DNA of 64,000 nucleotides from Paracoccus limosus (lineage in GTDB: Bacteria; Pseudomonadota; Alphaproteobacteria; Rhodobacterales; Rhodobacteraceae): assembly GCF_009711185.1 (NCBI RefSeq), contig NZ_WMIF01000006.1:1-64000 (forward strand). Direction: 5' to 3'. Under the pieces are notes generated by a model. It was not told where the DNA came from. It saw only the letters and a program-made list of their open reading frames with translations, and searched no databases. This document shows, one piece after another, positions 47,684 through 57,346 of the stretch; the first letter of the stretch is position 1, and each line of letters begins with the position of its first letter. The translations under genes and the position numbers were made by a program.

Positions 47684-48421
47684 ATGCGACTTGTTTCGCT
47701 GATGCTGGCGGTTGGCCTGGGCCTTGCCGCTTGTGCCCAGACCCCTCCGCAAACGCCTGCGGTGTCCTCGGTCGGCTCCGGCCCCTATGGCGCGCGGACC
47801 GATAGCGGGCCGAACGGCGAACCGATCGAGATTCAGGCGGTCCGCAAAGCCTATCTGACCGATCGCAACACCCGCCAGACCGTGGCCTATAATGGCACGG
47901 AAGCGCCCGGCACCATCGTCGTCGATCCCTATGCGCGCTTTCTCTATCTGGTGAAAGAGGGCGGTCAGGCCGAACGCTTCGGCGTCGCCGTCGGCAAGGC
48001 CGGCAAGACTTTCCAAGGTAATGCCACCATCCGGCGCAAGCAGGCATGGCCCAGCTGGACGCCCACCGCCAATATGGTGCGCACCCAGCCCGAGCTTTAC
48101 GGCCCGCTGAAAAACGGTCTGGGCGGTGGCATCAACAACCCACTGGGGTCGCGCGCGCTGTATCTTTACCAAGGCAGCCGCGACACGATGTATCGCATCC
48201 ATGGCACCATGGACCCGTCCTCGATCGGCAAGGCGACCTCGGCCGGCTGCATCCGGCTGTTCAACCAGGACATCATGGATCTGTTCGACCAGATCCCGAT
48301 GGGCACCCCGGTCCGCGTCCGTACGCAAAGCGAAAGCATCGCGCTGGAAGGCCCGCTGGTCGAAACGCCCGATGGCTACATGACCTCGGTTGCGCCCGAC
48401 GCGGTCGCCTCGGCGCAATAA
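47684..48421 (+). CDS. L,D-transpeptidase lipoprotein (YkuD domain)
   Basis: 245 aa from ATG 47684, seven bases after AAGGA. Lipoprotein signal MRLVSLMLAVGLGLAACAQ with lipobox LAAC. The YkuD domain spans ~85-225: 'ARFLYLVKEGGQAERFGVAVG', the His motif 'YRIHGTMDPSSIG' and the catalytic 'SAGCIRLFNQDIMDLF'. It makes 3-3 crosslinks in peptidoglycan or attaches proteins to it, in the periplasm. The terminator at 48446 follows. Confidence 0.93.
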   Translation: MRLVSLMLAVGLGLAACAQTPPQTPAVSSVGSGPYGARTDSGPNGEPIEIQAVRKAYLTDRNTRQTVAYNGTEAPGTIVVDPYARFLYLVKEGGQAERFGVAVGKAGKTFQGNATIRRKQAWPSWTPTANMVRTQPELYGPLKNGLGGGINNPLGSRALYLYQGSRDTMYRIHGTMDPSSIGKATSAGCIRLFNQDIMDLFDQIPMGTPVRVRTQSESIALEGPLVETPDGYMTSVAPDAVASAQ

Positions 48422-48445
48422 CCTGCCGCTGACTATGCCATGATC

Positions 48446-48477
48446 CCGCCCCGGTCCCTTGTGGTCCGGGGCGGTTT
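48446..48477 (+). terminator. Terminator after the L,D-transpeptidase gene
   Basis: 9-bp stem CCGCCCCGG/CCGGGGCGG (48446-48454, 48466-48474) with an 11-base loop, followed by TTT. Confidence 0.65.
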
Positions 48478-48543
48478 CATATGGCGTCGGTGCGGACGGC
48501 GTGGCAATCTCTGCCGCAAAACCAGCACCTACAGGAGTTGACG

Positions 48544-49185
48544 ATGGTCGAGCAGACCTCTGGCGCGGCAGCAGCACCCGGCCTTGACGCGGTCAAGGCC
48601 CAGACCCGGCCCGAAGCCCTGCGTCAGCTTGAGGACGCGCCCTTGGCCGCCCTGCTGCGCGAGCTGCGCCGGATGAAGGCCGAGGCCGCCGATCCCGCGA
48701 CGCAAAAGGCGCTGGGACAGGCCGTCCGCCGTGCCGTCGCCGAAAAGCGCCAGCGCCAGCCGGGCGCAGAGACTGCCCCGGCCGCCGCCGCGCCGGCCGA
48801 CAAGGCGCAGGCCCGGCAGGCCGCCCAGGCTGCAAAGGCCGAGGAAAAGGCCCGCAAGCAGGCCGAGCGCGCCGAACGCAAGCAGGCAAAAGAGGCCGAG
48901 CGGGCCGAGAAAAAGGCCGCCAAGGCCGCGCGGCAGGCCGGCGCTGCTGAACTGGCCAAGACCCGCGACAAGGCGCGCGGCAAGAAGCTGGAGAAACTGG
49001 GCAAGCCAGGGTCTGCCGGCCCGGCCGGTGCCAAGGCCGGCAAGGACAAGCCTGCCAAGGACAAGCCTGCCAAGGACAAGCCCGCCAAGGAGCGGCCCGG
49101 CAAAGAGCGGCAGGTCAAGGCGGGGCAAAATGGCCGGAAACTGGTCAATGCCCCTGCGGATGACGATGACGAGGCGGTCTCCTGA
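48544..49185 (+). CDS. Lys/Ala/Glu-rich low-complexity protein
   Basis: 213 aa from ATG 48544, six bases after AGGAG. A short possibly folded part (residues ~15-60, 'RPEALRQLEDAPLAALLREL') is followed by a long charged helix (~70-150, runs of KAEEKARKQAERAERKQ type) and a basic tail made of KDKPA repeats, ending in acid (ADDDDEAVS). The composition recalls nucleoid- or wall-associated Lys/Ala proteins (histone H1-like or TolA-like stalks), but there is no signal peptide or membrane anchor. Function unknown. A 15-bp tandem repeat underlies the KDKPA units. Confidence 0.7.
   Translation: MVEQTSGAAAAPGLDAVKAQTRPEALRQLEDAPLAALLRELRRMKAEAADPATQKALGQAVRRAVAEKRQRQPGAETAPAAAAPADKAQARQAAQAAKAEEKARKQAERAERKQAKEAERAEKKAAKAARQAGAAELAKTRDKARGKKLEKLGKPGSAGPAGAKAGKDKPAKDKPAKDKPAKERPGKERQVKAGQNGRKLVNAPADDDDEAVS
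49045..49089 (+). repeat. 15-bp in-frame tandem repeat (three copies)
   Basis: GACAAGCCTGCCAAG is repeated at 49045-49059, 49060-49074 and (one mismatch, CCC for CCT) 49075-49089, coding KDKPA repeats. Degenerate units flank it. The copy number is likely to vary between strains by slippage without breaking the frame. Confidence 0.85.
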
Positions 49186-49276
49186 TCGGAAAGCCGCCGT
49201 CAGGCGGTTCCCATCGCGGGGCGATCTTGCTATCGGCAAACGGCGAACCGTGCCGTTTCCGCCCCGAGGCCCCGTC

Positions 49277-50194
49277 ATGCGCTTTCTGATTCTTGCCCTG
49301 TTGACCCTGCTGGTGCCCCTACCGGCGCCGGTGCCGGCCTATGAGGCGCTGGACGCGGTGCAGGGCAAGCCGGCGCCGCGCCCCACGACACGCAGCCGCT
49401 GCACCGATGACGGCGTCAGCTGCATCTCGCTGGCGAATTACGTGCCCGACGTCTGTCAGGCCATCGAACGCTCGGCCGACCGCAACGGGCTGGACCCGCA
49501 TTTCTTTGCCCGCCTGCTGTGGAAGGAAAGCCTGTTCGAGGCCAATGCCGTCAGCCCGGTCGGGGCCATGGGCATTGCGCAATTCATGCCCGGAACCGCC
49601 GATCTGGTCGGCCTTGACGATCCGTTCAACCCGGCCAAGGCGATTGCCGCCTCGGCGCGCTATCTGCGCAAGCTCTCGGACGGGTTCGGCAATGTCGGCA
49701 TGGCCGCCGTGGCCTATAACGGCGGCGAGAACCGCGCCGCCCGCTACCTGGCCGAGGGCGGCAGCCTGCCTTGGGAAACGCAGGATTACGTGCAGGCCAT
49801 CACCGGGATGACGGCATCGAACTGGCGCGACAAATCGGTGCGCGCCCCGGACCTGCGGCTGGACAAGGAGCGCCCGTTTCTGGCTGCCTGCGTCGATCTG
49901 GCGGGGCGGCGCAAGCTGCGCGAGTTCCAGACACCCGAACATGCCTGGCCATGGGGCGTGATCGTTGCCACCCATGCGACGCAATCGGGGGTGAACAGTC
50001 AGGTCTCACGGCTGAATACGGTGCTGCGGCCGATTCTGGGCGGCAAGCGGGTCAGCTATGTGCGGCGCAAGGTCGCGGGCGGGCCGCGCAAGGTCTTTAC
50101 TGCGCAGATCGGCTACAGCTCGCGCGGCGAGGCTTTTGCGTTCTGCACCCGGCTGCGCAGTTTCGGTGGCCGCTGCATCGTGCTGAAGAACTGA
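49277..50194 (+). CDS. Lytic transglycosylase (SLT domain)
   Basis: 305 aa from ATG 49277, with signal peptide (MRFLILALLTLLVPLPAPVPA). SLT domain at ~65-180: catalytic Glu in 'LLWKESLFEANAVSPVGAMG', then 'AQFMPGTADLVGL', 'AASARYLRKL', 'AVAYNGGENR'. The C-terminal ~80 residues carry a SPOR-like pattern ('VFTAQIGYSSRGEAFAFCTRLRSFGGRCIVLKN'), which would bind denuded glycan at the division site; the two cysteines there could form a disulfide. It cleaves peptidoglycan to 1,6-anhydro products. Confidence 0.88.
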   Translation: MRFLILALLTLLVPLPAPVPAYEALDAVQGKPAPRPTTRSRCTDDGVSCISLANYVPDVCQAIERSADRNGLDPHFFARLLWKESLFEANAVSPVGAMGIAQFMPGTADLVGLDDPFNPAKAIAASARYLRKLSDGFGNVGMAAVAYNGGENRAARYLAEGGSLPWETQDYVQAITGMTASNWRDKSVRAPDLRLDKERPFLAACVDLAGRRKLREFQTPEHAWPWGVIVATHATQSGVNSQVSRLNTVLRPILGGKRVSYVRRKVAGGPRKVFTAQIGYSSRGEAFAFCTRLRSFGGRCIVLKN

Positions 50195-50222
50195 ACCGCA
50201 GGTGCTTGTTGCAGCCTTGCAT

Positions 50223-50246
50223 GGGTATTTGTGAAATGGTGAAGAG
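50223..50246 (+). repeat. Interspersed repeat core, copy 5
   Basis: GGGTATTTG, then TGAAATGGTGAAGAG matches the cores at 10857-10880 and 30431-30452 (minus). It lies in the 52-base gap between the convergent transglycosylase and binding-protein genes and touches the stop codon of the latter. No GC hairpin accompanies it. Confidence 0.5.
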
Positions 50247-51713
50247 CTAGTCGCTCCAGCGCAGATCGGACAGGATATTGGCCGGCATCGGCGCGTTCTC
50301 CCACAGGCCCTGGATCGGGGCCTTGGCGACGCCGGTTTTCGGCAGCTGGAACAGGAAGGCATTGGCGTAGTCGCCGGCCAGAATCTGTTGCGCCTGTTTC
50401 AGCAGGGCCGAGCGACCTGCCGGATCGGTGGTGGCATCCTGCCGGGCCATGGTATCGTCAAAGGCCGGGTTGTCGTAATTGAAGTAATAGGGCTTGCGGG
50501 CATAGATGCCGATGTCCATCGGTTCGACATGGCTGATGACGGTCAGGTCGTAATCCGAATTCTTGAAAACCTGCTCAAGCCATTGCGCCCATTCCATATT
50601 CGTAATCCGGGTCTGGATGCCGACGGCGCGCAGCTCGGCTGCGATGATCTCGCCGCCGCGGCGGGCATAAGAGGGTGGCGGCAGGGCCAGCCGCAGGGTC
50701 AGGTCCGTCGCGCCGGCCTCGGCCAGAAGTGCCTTGGCGCGCTCGGGATCATGGGCCGAGAGCGCGGTCAGATCGACGTAATCGGGATTGTGCGGCGCGA
50801 AATGCGTGCCGATGGGGGTACCATAGCCGAACATGGCGCCGTCGATCAGCTCGTGACGGTCGATGGCATGGGCAATCGCCTCGCGTACACGCTTGTCGGC
50901 CAGCGCCGGGTTCTTGTGGTTCATGGCCAGAATCGTCTCGCCCTCGGTGGTGCCGATCAGCACCTTGAAGCGGGGATCGGCCTGCAACTGGGGCAGGGTT
51001 TCGGGCGCGGGATAGATCGGAAAGGCATCGACGTCGCCGGCCATCATCGCGGCAAAGGCGGCGCTGGGGTCGGGGATGAAGCGAAAGGTGGCGCTGTGTA
51101 GGGCCGGTTTCGCGCCCCAATAGCCGTCCCAGGCGTCCAGACGGATATGATCGCCCTGCCGCCATTCGCCCAAGGTATAGGGGCCGGTGCCAATCGGATG
51201 GGTGGCGATCTGCGGAATATTGGCCTGATCGACCATGACTGCATCGCCCCATGCCAGCTTGAAAGGCAGGCCGCTGTCGGGAGCCTTCAGCGTGATGCGC
51301 ACGGTCAGCGGGTCGATGGCCTCGACCGAGGTAATGCCTTCGAACAGGCCCTTTTGTGCATTGGTGCTGTCGGCCGCGCGGGCGCGGTCCAGCGAAAAGA
51401 TCACGTCCTGCGCATCGAAGGCGCTGCCGTCCTGGAAGGTGACGCCGGGGCGCAGGTGAAACACATGGGTCTGCGCGTCGCTGCTGTCCCAGCTGCTGGC
51501 GAGGCCGGGTTGCACGCGGCCATCGGGTGCGATCCGGGTCAGCCCTTCGAAGATATTGCCATAGACCACCTCATCGACGGCGGCGGCGGCTGAGCTGGTC
51601 GGGTCCAGCACCGGCGGTTCCAGCGCCATGCCCAGCGTGATGTTGTCGGGTGCGGCCAGCGCCGGGCCCGCGATCAGCGCAACCAGCGCGGCCTTGAGAA
51701 AGGTCTGGGGCAT
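50247..51713 (-). CDS. Peptide ABC transporter substrate-binding protein (orphan SBP_bac_5)
   Basis: 488 aa from ATG 51713 (GGAGAG upstream), with signal peptide MPQTFLKAALVALIAGPALA. Family 5 features: 'GMALEPPVLDPTSSAAAAVD', 'LRPGVTFQDGSAFDAQDVIFSLDR', 'PIGTGPYTLGEWRQGD', 'VREAIAHAIDRHELI'. It stands alone, without permeases. The permease/ATPase operon at 40663-44014 lacks a binding protein and lies 6 kb away on the same strand, so the two probably form one importer. Confidence 0.92.
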   Translation of the reverse strand: MPQTFLKAALVALIAGPALAAPDNITLGMALEPPVLDPTSSAAAAVDEVVYGNIFEGLTRIAPDGRVQPGLASSWDSSDAQTHVFHLRPGVTFQDGSAFDAQDVIFSLDRARAADSTNAQKGLFEGITSVEAIDPLTVRITLKAPDSGLPFKLAWGDAVMVDQANIPQIATHPIGTGPYTLGEWRQGDHIRLDAWDGYWGAKPALHSATFRFIPDPSAAFAAMMAGDVDAFPIYPAPETLPQLQADPRFKVLIGTTEGETILAMNHKNPALADKRVREAIAHAIDRHELIDGAMFGYGTPIGTHFAPHNPDYVDLTALSAHDPERAKALLAEAGATDLTLRLALPPPSYARRGGEIIAAELRAVGIQTRITNMEWAQWLEQVFKNSDYDLTVISHVEPMDIGIYARKPYYFNYDNPAFDDTMARQDATTDPAGRSALLKQAQQILAGDYANAFLFQLPKTGVAKAPIQGLWENAPMPANILSDLRWSD

Positions 51714-51778
51714 CGGGCTCTCCGCAGGCAGGGTCGGGGCAGATTGCGGGGCGCGGCGGGCCGGCGCAAGGCCGTGTC

Positions 51779-52471
51779 TTAGCCGCGCCTTTCGGTCAGT
51801 TGCTGGGCAAGGCCCGCGAACATCAGCCAGAGCGAGGTCAGCAGCAGACCCCAGCGCGCCACGCTGTCGGCGTGGAAATCGTCCATCACCGCCCAGACCG
51901 CGAAGGCAACCCAGGCGGCGCAAACAGGCAGCGAGATCCAGCGCCAGCGCTCGGTCCGGACAGGATGGATGAATTTCACATTGCTGAACATGGTCGCGGC
52001 CAGCGCCACGACGATCAGCAGGATGATCCAGAAATTCGGCTTGAGCGCGAAGAGCACCAGCACGACCATGTTCCAGCAGGCCGGAAAGCCCGCAAAGGAA
52101 TTGTCCTTGGTTTTCATGCGCGTGTCGGCGAAATAGATTACGCTGCCATAGGTGATGGCAATGATCGCGATCCAGCCGGTCCAGCCCGGCAGCAGCCCCG
52201 ACATGAAGAGCGCATAGGCCGGGATGAACACATAGGTCAGGTAATCGATGATCAGGTCCATCAACACGCCATCATATGTCGGCCAGTTGAGCTTGACCTG
52301 ATAGCGGCGCGCCAAAGGCCCGTCGACGCCATCGACGATCAGCGCGATGACCAGCCAAAGGAACATGTTCGACCATTGCGCATTGGCAGCGGCGAGCAGG
52401 GCAAGCATCGACAGGACCGCGCCGGTGGCGGTCAAGAGATGCACGGAAAGGGCTTTCATGCGCAGCTTCAT
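51779..52471 (-). CDS. pcs: Phosphatidylcholine synthase
   Basis: 230 aa, about eight transmembrane helices. The CDP-alcohol phosphotransferase motif is 'DGVDGPLARRYQ' followed by 'YDGVLMDLIIDY', and Pcs-specific 'LSVHLLTATGAVLSML' and 'GFPACWNMVVLVLF' are present. It condenses CDP-diacylglycerol with choline directly to phosphatidylcholine in the inner membrane, a route found mainly in alphaproteobacteria and some symbionts and pathogens. Confidence 0.94.
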   Translation of the reverse strand: MKLRMKALSVHLLTATGAVLSMLALLAAANAQWSNMFLWLVIALIVDGVDGPLARRYQVKLNWPTYDGVLMDLIIDYLTYVFIPAYALFMSGLLPGWTGWIAIIAITYGSVIYFADTRMKTKDNSFAGFPACWNMVVLVLFALKPNFWIILLIVVALAATMFSNVKFIHPVRTERWRWISLPVCAAWVAFAVWAVMDDFHADSVARWGLLLTSLWLMFAGLAQQLTERRG

Positions 52472-52542
52472 GCAGATGCTTCTGTCATTGAACGGTCATC
52501 TTCGCAAGTTCGTGAACGCAGGCCGCGGGCCGCGTCACAGGG

Positions 52543-53418
52543 TTATTCGACGAATTCGTCGGCGCCGTAGCCTTGCAGATACAGCAGCGCGGTCAGGTCG
52601 CCGTGGTTGATTCGCAGATCGACCTGCGCCGCGACGGCGGGTTTGGCATGCAGCGCCACCCCGGTGCCGGCCAGTTGCAGCATGCCAAGGTCATTGGCGC
52701 CATCGCCCACCGCGATTGCGTCGCCGGGCGTCAGGCTGCGGTCGAGGGTGATTTCCTGCAGCGCCTCGATCTTGGCCTCGCGACCAAGCACCGGCAGGGC
52801 GACATGGCCGGTCAGCACGCCGTCATCGGCCAGAAGCGTGTTGGCGCGATGCTCGTCAAAGCCCAAAGCGGCAGCCACCGGACCGGTAAAGACGGTAAAC
52901 CCGCCCGAGACCAGCGCCGTATAGGCGCCTTGGGCGCGCATGGTCGCCACCAGCGTCTTGCCGCCGGGGGCCAGCGTGATGCGGCTGTCCAGCACTTCGC
53001 CCACCACCGATTCCGACAGGCCCGCCAGCAGGCCGACGCGGGCGACCAGCGCCTCGTGGAAATTCAGCTCGCCGTTCATGGCGCGGGCGGTGATCGCCGA
53101 GACGCGGGCGCCGACGCCGGCGAAATCGGCCAGCTCGTCGATGCATTCCTGCTGGATCATGGTCGAATCCATATCGGCCAGCAGCACCGCCTTGCGCCGG
53201 CCCAGCGTCGGCTGGATCGCGAGGTCGAGGCCCTGATCCTGCAAGTCCTGCCAGACGTCCCAGAAATCGCCCGGCACCGCATCCAGCGGAAATTCGGCGG
53301 CAATGCCGGGGTTCAGCCAGATGATGTGGCCAGCATTCCAGCGCTGGCGCAGGGTTTCGAGGCGGGACTGGCTGAGGTCGGCGCGCGCGGGGGCGGCAAG
53401 GATCGTGACGGTGAACAT
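52543..53418 (-). CDS. serB: Phosphoserine phosphatase
   Basis: 291 aa from ATG 53418 (MFTVTILA). An N-terminal ~80-residue ACT-like part is followed by the HAD domain: nucleophile Asp in 'LLADMDSTMIQQECIDELA', 'ALVSGGFTVFTGP', and 'AIAVGDGANDLGML'. It performs the last step of serine synthesis. It is divergent from serC, with all three ser genes within 4 kb. Confidence 0.95.
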   Translation of the reverse strand: MFTVTILAAPARADLSQSRLETLRQRWNAGHIIWLNPGIAAEFPLDAVPGDFWDVWQDLQDQGLDLAIQPTLGRRKAVLLADMDSTMIQQECIDELADFAGVGARVSAITARAMNGELNFHEALVARVGLLAGLSESVVGEVLDSRITLAPGGKTLVATMRAQGAYTALVSGGFTVFTGPVAAALGFDEHRANTLLADDGVLTGHVALPVLGREAKIEALQEITLDRSLTPGDAIAVGDGANDLGMLQLAGTGVALHAKPAVAAQVDLRINHGDLTALLYLQGYGADEFVE

Positions 53419-53613
53419 GGGGCCTCCGGGCGGCTTTGGTCGCGGCAGCACTAGCTAAAGCGCAGGCCGGGATCAATTGCGCGGAATGGTGCTGCCAGAA
53501 TGTCGCAAACATGCCTTGAAAATTTCTCTTGCGGGAATCTGTGACGCGTCGTAGATGCATTCCCGGGACACGCCGCCCCAACGCGGCGCTATCTAGCTGG
53601 AAGGCTACACAAA

Positions 53614-54768
53614 ATGAGCATGACTGCTCCGGCTGCGCGCCCGGTCAATCCGCGCTTCTCTTCTGGCCCCTGTGCCAAGATCCCCCAATTTTCGCTGGAC
53701 ATGCTTGCTGACGCGCCGCTGGGCCGCTCGCATCGTGCCGCCGTGGGCAAGGCGAAACTTGCCGAAGCCATCGACCTGACCCGCGCGGTTCTGGACGTTC
53801 CGGCCGATTACCGCATCGGTATCGTTCCTGCCTCGGATACCGGCGCCGTCGAAATGGCGCTGTGGTCGCTGCTTGGCCCGCGCAAGGTCGAGATGCTGGC
53901 CTGGGAAAGCTTTGGCGAAGGCTGGGTCACCGATGTGGTGAAGCAGCTGAAGATCGACGCCGTGACCCGCAAGGCGCCTTATGGTCAGATCGTGGATTTC
54001 GCCGAAGTCGATTTCGACAATGACGTGGTGTTCACCTGGAACGGCACCACCTCGGGCGTGCGGGTTCCCAATGGCGATGCCATTCCGGCCGACCGCGCCG
54101 GGCTGACCATCTGCGACGCGACCTCGGCCGCATTCGCGATGGAGCTGCCCTTTGACAAGCTGGATGTGGTGACCTTCAGCTGGCAGAAGGTGCTGGGCGG
54201 CGAGGGTGCGCATGGCATCCTGATCCTGTCGCCCCGCGCCGTCGAGCGGCTGGAAAGCTATACCCCCGCTTGGCCGATGCCGAAGATCTTTCGCATGACC
54301 AAGGGCGGCAAGCTGATCGAGGGCATCTTCAAGGGCGAGACGATCAACACGCCCTCGATGCTGTGTGTCGAGGATTATCTGGTTGCGCTGAAATGGGCGC
54401 AGGCTTTGGGTGGCCGCAAGGCGCTGATCGCCCGGACCGAGGCCAATGCCAAGGCCATCGCCGATTTCATCGCCGATAAGGATTGGATCGCGAACCTGGC
54501 CGAAGATCCGGCCACGGCCTCGACCACCTCGGTTTGCCTGAAGTTCACCGATCCGCGCATCAAGGACGGTGCCGCATTCGCCAAGGCCGTCGCCAAGCGG
54601 CTGGAGAAAGAGGGCGTGGCGCTGGACGCCGGGGCCTATCGCGATGCGCCGGCCGGTCTGCGCATCTGGTGCGGCTCGACGGTCGAGACCTCGGATGTGG
54701 CGGCGCTGATGCCGTGGATCGAACATGCGTTCGAGACCGAGCTCGCGGCGCAGGCCGAGACGGTCTGA
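53614..54768 (+). CDS. serC: Phosphoserine aminotransferase
   Basis: 384 aa. Methanosarcina-type/alphaproteobacterial SerC: '[13 protein letters not shown]', '[14 protein letters not shown]', '[14 protein letters not shown]', '[10 protein letters not shown]', PLP lysine in '[14 protein letters not shown]', '[11 protein letters not shown]'. It transaminates 3-phosphohydroxypyruvate with glutamate; this enzyme class can also serve pyridoxine synthesis. It is followed by a repeat copy and serA on the same strand. Confidence 0.95.
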   Translation: MSMTAPAARPVNPRFSSGPCAKIPQFSLDMLADAPLGRSHRAAVGKAKLAEAIDLTRAVLDVPADYRIGIVPASDTGAVEMALWSLLGPRKVEMLAWESFGEGWVTDVVKQLKIDAVTRKAPYGQIVDFAEVDFDNDVVFTWNGTTSGVRVPNGDAIPADRAGLTICDATSAAFAMELPFDKLDVVTFSWQKVLGGEGAHGILILSPRAVERLESYTPAWPMPKIFRMTKGGKLIEGIFKGETINTPSMLCVEDYLVALKWAQALGGRKALIARTEANAKAIADFIADKDWIANLAEDPATASTTSVCLKFTDPRIKDGAAFAKAVAKRLEKEGVALDAGAYRDAPAGLRIWCGSTVETSDVAALMPWIEHAFETELAAQAETV

Positions 54769-54772
54769 AAAA

Positions 54773-54822
54773 GGGCGGGGGCTCTGCCCCCGCACCCCCC
54801 GGGATATTTAAACACGAAAGAA
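54773..54822 (+). repeat. Interspersed intergenic repeat, copy 3 (GGATATTT type)
   Basis: GGGCGGGGGCTCTGCCCCCG hairpin, CACCCCCC, then GGGATATTTAAACACGAAAG and AAG. It shares GGATATTT, CACGAAAGAAG and the GC hairpin with the copy at 17001-17062. It sits five bases after the serC stop, so it may end or attenuate the transcript before serA. Confidence 0.6.
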
Positions 54823-54879
54823 GCATTGCGTGAGGGTCGTGCTGCCCCCGGATGCCTCATGTCCAAAAGGATGAAGAAG

Positions 54880-56469
54880 ATGCCCAAGGTTCTTGTTTCG
54901 GACAAGCTTTCGGAAACCGCCGTCCAGATCTTCCGCGATCGCGGCGTCGAGGTGGATTACCTGCCGGATCTCGGCAAGGACAAGGAAAAGCTGGCCGAGG
55001 TGATCGGTCAGTATGACGGTCTGGCGATCCGCTCGGCGACCAAGGTGACCGCCAAGCTGCTGGAAGCGGCAACCAATCTGAAGGTGATCGGCCGCGCTGG
55101 TATCGGCGTCGACAACGTCGAGATCCCGGCCGCCTCGAAAAAGGGCGTGATCGTGATGAACACGCCCTTCGGCAACTCGGTCACCACCGCCGAGCACGCG
55201 ATTGCGCTGATGTTTGCCGTGGCGCGTCAACTGCCCGAGGCGAGCGTCTCGACCCATGAGGGCAAGTGGGAAAAGAACCGTTTCATGGGCGTCGAGGTCT
55301 TCAACAAGACGCTGGGCATCATCGGTGCGGGCAATATCGGCTCGATCGTGATCGACCGTGCGCTGGGGCTGAAGATGAAGGTGCTGGCCTATGACCCCTT
55401 CCTGTCGGAAGAGCGGGCCAAGGAACTGGGCGTGAAAAAGGTCGAGCTGGACGAGCTGCTGGCCAAGGCCGACTTCATCACCCTGCATGTGCCGCTGACC
55501 GAGAAGACCAAGAACATCCTGTCGCGCGAAAACCTGCTGAAGACCAAGAAGGGCGTGCGCATCGTCAACGCCGCGCGCGGTGGCCTGATTGACGAGGAGG
55601 CGCTGGCCGAGTTGCTGAAATCGGGCCATGTCGCCGGTGCTGCTTTGGACGTGTTTGCGGTAGAGCCCGCGACCGAAAGCCCGCTGTTCGGTCTGCCGAA
55701 CGTCGTGGTGACGCCGCATCTGGGCGCTTCGACCACCGAGGCGCAGGAGAATGTCGCGCTGCAGGTTGCCGAGCAGATGTCGGATTACCTGCTGACCGGC
55801 GCGGTGCAGAACGCGCTGAACATGCCCTCGGTCACCGCCGAAGAGGCCGCGACCATGGGGCCGTGGCTGAAGCTGGCCGGGCATCTGGGCACCTTCATCG
55901 GCCAGATGACCGACGAGCCGATCAAGGCGATCAACGTGCTTTATGACGGCACCGTCGCCGAGATGAACCTGAAGGCGTTGAACGCTGCCGTGATCGCGGG
56001 CGTGATGAAGGCCGCGAACCCCGAGGTCAACATGGTCTCGGCCCCGGTCATGGCGGCCGAGCGCGGCATGCAGATCCAGACCACGACCCAGGCCAAGACC
56101 GGTGTCTTTGACGGCTATATCAAGGTGACCATGGTCACCGACGAGCGCGAGCGTTCGATCGCCGGCACGGTCTTCAGCGATGGCAAGCCGCGTTTCATCC
56201 AGATCCGGGGCATCAACGTCGATGCCGAGATCGGCGCGCATATGCTGTATACCCGCAACAAGGACGTGCCCGGCGTGATCGGCGCCCTTGGCTCGACGCT
56301 GGGGGATCTGGGGGTGAACATCGCCAACTTTACCCTGGGTCGCACCAAGAGCGGCGATGACGCCATCGCCATCCTGTATCTGGACGAGGAACTGAAGCCC
56401 GAGGTGATCGATGCCCTGCAGGCGACCGGAAAATTCCTGCAGGTCCGGCCGATCAACTTCGAGGTCTGA
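54880..56469 (+). CDS. serA: D-3-phosphoglycerate dehydrogenase
   Basis: 529 aa from ATG 54880, eight bases after AGGA; upstream in-frame ATGs at 54859 and 54874 are possible. Catalytic and NAD domains: '[20 protein letters not shown]', '[13 protein letters not shown]', '[13 protein letters not shown]', '[18 protein letters not shown]'. An intervening regulatory domain and a C-terminal ACT domain ('[20 protein letters not shown]') make it the long, type I form. First step of serine synthesis from 3-phosphoglycerate. Terminator at 56487. Confidence 0.97.
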   Translation: MPKVLVSDKLSETAVQIFRDRGVEVDYLPDLGKDKEKLAEVIGQYDGLAIRSATKVTAKLLEAATNLKVIGRAGIGVDNVEIPAASKKGVIVMNTPFGNSVTTAEHAIALMFAVARQLPEASVSTHEGKWEKNRFMGVEVFNKTLGIIGAGNIGSIVIDRALGLKMKVLAYDPFLSEERAKELGVKKVELDELLAKADFITLHVPLTEKTKNILSRENLLKTKKGVRIVNAARGGLIDEEALAELLKSGHVAGAALDVFAVEPATESPLFGLPNVVVTPHLGASTTEAQENVALQVAEQMSDYLLTGAVQNALNMPSVTAEEAATMGPWLKLAGHLGTFIGQMTDEPIKAINVLYDGTVAEMNLKALNAAVIAGVMKAANPEVNMVSAPVMAAERGMQIQTTTQAKTGVFDGYIKVTMVTDERERSIAGTVFSDGKPRFIQIRGINVDAEIGAHMLYTRNKDVPGVIGALGSTLGDLGVNIANFTLGRTKSGDDAIAILYLDEELKPEVIDALQATGKFLQVRPINFEV

Positions 56470-56486
56470 CGGTTTCCATTGCCCGG

Positions 56487-56517
56487 CCCCCGAGATAACC
56501 TCTCGGGGGTCTTTCTT
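56487..56517 (+). terminator. Rho-independent terminator of serA
   Basis: Perfect 9-bp stem CCCCCGAGA/TCTCGGGGG (56487-56495, 56501-56509) with a 5-base loop, then TCTTTCTT. Confidence 0.85.
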
Positions 56518-56529
56518 ATTGGAGCAAGC

Positions 56530-57276
56530 ATGCGCAGCTATGTGATCGGTGACATTCACGGCCAGTTGGAACTGTTGAAGGCGGCGCATGAGCGGGTGGC
56601 CCGCGATGACGCGGCCCATGGCGGCGATGGCCAGCTGATCCATGTCGGCGACCTGATCGACCGTGGCCCCGATTCGCGCGGCGTGGTGGATTATCTGATG
56701 CGGGGGCAGGCCGAAGGGCAGCCGTGGACGGTGCTCAAGGGCAACCACGACCGCTTTCTGACCCGCTTTGCCTATCAGCCGGAATGGCGCGATCCGGGGC
56801 TGGCCTCGGGCAAGCACTGGCTGGACCATGTCAATCTGGGCGCGGCGCCGACGCTGGCCTCGTATGGGATCGAGCGCGGCGAGCGCAGCCATGCCGAGCT
56901 GCATGGCGAGGTTCTGGCCAAGGTGCCCGAGGCGCATCTGCGCTGGATCGACGGCCTGCCGCTGTGGCAGCGCATTCCGCAGGCGCTGATCGTGCATGCC
57001 GGCATCCGGCCGGGCGTGCCGCTGGAGGAGCAGACCGAACATGACCTGCTGTGGATCCGGCAGGGGTTTCTGGACGATGCCACCGATCACGGCGTGCTGG
57101 TGGTGCATGGCCATACCGTCGTCGAACGGGTGACGCATTTCGGCAATCGTCTGGCGCTGGACACCGGCGCTGCCTATGGCGGGCCGCTGAGCGTGGTCGT
57201 CTTTGACGAGGCGGGTATGGCCGTGGTCACCGACACCGGGCGCCAAGAGATTGAGCACGCACCCGTGCCGGTCTGA
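56530..57276 (+). CDS. Ser/Thr-type metallophosphoesterase (PrpA-like)
   Basis: 248 aa from ATG 56530. All blocks of the PPP/calcineurin-like phosphatases are present: 'GDIHGQLELL', 'GDLIDRGPDSRGVVD', 'LKGNHDRF', 'IVHAGIRPGVP', 'VVHGHTVVE'. The size matches bacterial PrpA/PrpE-type protein or dinucleoside polyphosphate phosphatases. Substrate unknown. Confidence 0.9.
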   Translation: MRSYVIGDIHGQLELLKAAHERVARDDAAHGGDGQLIHVGDLIDRGPDSRGVVDYLMRGQAEGQPWTVLKGNHDRFLTRFAYQPEWRDPGLASGKHWLDHVNLGAAPTLASYGIERGERSHAELHGEVLAKVPEAHLRWIDGLPLWQRIPQALIVHAGIRPGVPLEEQTEHDLLWIRQGFLDDATDHGVLVVHGHTVVERVTHFGNRLALDTGAAYGGPLSVVVFDEAGMAVVTDTGRQEIEHAPVPV

Positions 57277-57346
57277 GCGGCGCTTGCCGCGGCCGCCGGT
57301 CCGACGCATCCTTGCGGTGCGCGGGGATCAGCAACTGGAGAATGCG

